Assembly: GCA_017529085.1 (NCBI GenBank)
Contig: JAFXOC010000244.1
Coordinates: forward strand, 1-5,313
Source of the DNA: Selenomonadaceae bacterium
GTDB lineage: Bacteria; Bacillota; Negativicutes; Selenomonadales; Selenomonadaceae
Length of the DNA: 5,313 bases
Direction: 5' to 3'
Positions 4,400 to 5,313 of the stretch are shown here, in pieces; position 1 is the first letter of the stretch, and each line of letters begins with the position of its first letter. Position numbers and translations under genes: made by a program. The notes beneath the pieces were generated by a model. It searched no databases and was not told where the DNA came from. It saw nothing but the letters and a program-made list of their open reading frames with translations.

Positions 4400-4687
4400 T
4401 TAGTCCTCGTCCGCGCGTACTATCATATGCTTTAAAATCTCATCCGTAATCTTCATAACGCGGTCGCATTCGTTTACACAAGCAGGTTCTGCCGTCACGT
4501 AGAAAAGAACGTAATAACCTTCGGTCTCCTCTTTAATCTCGTAAGCGAGACGCTTCCTGCCCCAACGATCTTCTTTGTCGATGGTACCGCCATTATTTGC
4601 GATAAGCTTCTGGAATTTGGCAACAACAGCGTTTGTCGCTTCTTCTTCCATAGGCTTTACGATAAATATGACTTCGTACTGTCTCAC
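4400..4687 (-). CDS. rpsF: 30S ribosomal protein S6
   Basis: This 95-residue protein is S6 over its full length. It starts MRQYEVIFIVKP and carries RWGRKRLAYEI (41-51) and EGYYVLFYVTAEP (56-68), ending in DEILKHMIVRADED. S6 forms a heterodimer with S18 on the 16S rRNA platform, and in many bacteria the pair represses its own mRNA. The start is GTG (4685-4687), 4 nt after a near-perfect AAGGAGGTGA; no ATG in frame is nearby. It is the first gene of the leftward operon rpsF-ssb-rpsR, about 60 nt from the predicted transcription start. Length is normal for Bacillota, with no long Glu tail. Confidence 0.97.
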   Translation of the reverse strand: MRQYEVIFIVKPMEEEATNAVVAKFQKLIANNGGTIDKEDRWGRKRLAYEIKEETEGYYVLFYVTAEPACVNECDRVMKITDEILKHMIVRADED

Positions 4688-4747
4688 GAAATCACCTCCT
4701 TCTATGGTCTATGGCTCTTTGTTAAGAGCAGAAGTTGTAATAAATAC
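4688..4747 (-). promoter_or_regulatory. rpsF leader with small hairpin
   Basis: The predicted 5' untranslated region of about 60 nt contains a perfect 6-bp hairpin, GCTCTT/AAGAGC around AACA (4714-4729, minus sense). After it comes a direct repeat, CCATAGACCATAG, just before the RBS AAGGAGGTGA. Leaders of rpsF in many bacteria bind S6:S18, with a conserved CCG in the loop region. I do not see that element clearly, so autoregulation here is only a possibility. Confidence 0.35.
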
Positions 4748-4753
4748 GAGCTG

Positions 4754-4782
4754 AGTATATCATTTTTTTTTTTTTTAGTCAA
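4754..4782 (-). promoter_or_regulatory. Promoter of rpsF-ssb-rpsR
   Basis: On the minus strand TTGACT and TATACT are separated by exactly 17 nt. The spacer is 14 consecutive A followed by TGA (4760-4776), an unusual uninterrupted A-tract. It is placed about 67 nt upstream of the rpsF GTG. Confidence 0.85.
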
Positions 4783-4875
4783 GTTGATTAAATATGCGAT
4801 TTGTGTTATAAAACGGCTGAAAACAGTCATAAACAACAATTAATCATGGTTGTCGGTCAATAATTATGCGGTAAA

Positions 4876-4916
4876 ATAAAACGACTTTCCCCACATCTTG
4901 AGGAAAGTCGTTTTAT
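4876..4916 (-). terminator. rpmB terminator
   Basis: A perfect 15-bp stem, ATAAAACGACTTTCC (4876-4890) with GGAAAGTCGTTTTAT (4902-4916), surrounds an 11-nt loop. In the minus direction it is followed by a T-rich run (TTTTATTTTA). The rpmB stop TGA overlaps the base of the stem by one nucleotide. It separates rpmB from the rpsF promoter. Confidence 0.85.
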
Positions 4917-5107
4917 CATATAGCGCGTAAAACTTTTCCGGAACGGAGGCAACGGGTGCAGACGTTTATACGCTTGACCTCGCCGTCTATCATAGCGCGA
5001 ACTCGCTGAATGTTCGGTTTGAAAACTCGCTTTGTCTTTAAATGAGAGTGACTTACATTCATTCCGGCACGTTTTGTCTTATTGCAAATCTCGCATACGC
5101 AAGCCAT
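4916..5107 (-). CDS. rpmB: 50S ribosomal protein L28
   Basis: This 63-residue protein matches L28: MACVCEICNK, NVSHSHLKTKRVFKPN (17-32), IQRVRAMIDGEVKR (33-46) and CTRCLRSGKVLR (50-61). L28 sits near the E site of the large subunit. Both CxxC pairs (C5/C8 and C50/C53) are present, so this is the zinc-binding (C+) form. Two ATG codons stand in tandem; the second (5105-5107) is chosen because GGAGG lies 7 nt before it and it gives the standard MA.VCE start. The frame stays open upstream to about 5284, but that extension is low-complexity Phe/Glu/Lys and holds the promoter, so it is not coding. It is monocistronic, with its own promoter and terminator. Confidence 0.96.
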   Translation of the reverse strand: MACVCEICNKTKRAGMNVSHSHLKTKRVFKPNIQRVRAMIDGEVKRINVCTRCLRSGKVLRAI

Positions 5108-5145
5108 CATAACACCTCCACAGTAAATCGTATCAAAACACAACC

Positions 5146-5174
5146 ATCTTAGCATAAATTTTTCCCCTTTGCAA
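5146..5174 (-). promoter_or_regulatory. rpmB promoter
   Basis: TTGCAA (5169-5174) and TAAGAT (5146-5151), read on the minus strand, are 17 nt apart. The predicted start of transcription is about 30 nt upstream of the rpmB ATG, with GGAGGTG between. The -35 box is imperfect, but geometry and location fit. Confidence 0.65.
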
Positions 5175-5234
5175 ATTTTTTTTAGAAAATTTTTTTTGGC
5201 AATTTTTTTGGTTTTGGTGTGTTTTGTTTTATTC

Positions 5235-5273
5235 GCAAAAAATTCCGAGGCAAAAAATTCCGCAAAAAATTCC
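5235..5273 (-). repeat. Short tandem repeat upstream of rpmB
   Basis: The 12-mer GCAAAAAATTCC occurs three times (5235-5246, 5250-5261, 5262-5273), with GAG between the first two, followed by a partial GCAA. It lies within the A/T-rich region 5160-5280, which otherwise shows no convincing gene. Confidence 0.85.
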
Positions 5274-5313
5274 GCAATTTTCAATCCTTCAATTCATTGA
5301 CACTTTTTTAGAA

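Noticed and set aside
5108..5284. N-terminal extension of L28 by about 59 residues
   Set aside because: The extension is low-complexity, would begin at a TTG with a poor RBS, covers the likely promoter, and L28 proteins are normally about 60-65 residues from the MA.VCE start with its strong RBS.

Overview
The window looks like a chromosomal segment of a low-GC Bacillota-type bacterium. The S6, SSB, S18 and L28 sequences, the strong GGAGG ribosome binding sites and the sigma-A-like promoters fit a Clostridia or Negativicutes relative. Negativicutes is my best guess from the feel of the proteins, not a proven placement.

Left edge (1-526): the 5' part of a leftward Rpn/PD-(D/E)XK 'putative transposase' gene whose likely GTG start is followed at once by a stop codon. 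After it comes an intergenic stretch of about 320 bases with a palindrome, a hairpin, an orphan-looking intrinsic terminator (408-437) and a near-consensus promoter (463-491).

Centre (527-3622, + strand): the notable part. One promoter leads into eight tightly packed genes, read here as four consecutive two-gene toxin-antitoxin-like modules. Modules 1, 2 and 4 each pair a 61-68 aa acidic/basic small protein (N-terminus MATSSITHNFFITDP) with a 198-202 aa GNAT-fold acetyltransferase-like protein. Module 3 is a different type: a 75 aa antitoxin-like protein plus a PIN-domain VapC-type RNase with all four acidic residues. All four modules begin with the same 21-nt RBS/start segment. The GNAT modules share almost identical outer ends, while their middle parts (antitoxin C-terminus plus toxin N-terminal half) differ. 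This is the pattern expected of a cassette-like array shaped by duplication and recombination at conserved edges. Within modules the two genes overlap or are 1 nt apart, which suggests translational coupling. A bidirectional terminator (3636-3668) ends the array.

Right part (3676-5107, - strand): the conserved operon rpsF-ssb-rpsR (S6, SSB, S18), read leftwards from a consensus promoter at 4754-4782. Upstream of it is monocistronic rpmB (L28, zinc-type) with its own promoter (5146-5174) and terminator (4876-4916). The right edge (5108-5313) is an A/T-rich, repeat-containing upstream region without a convincing gene.
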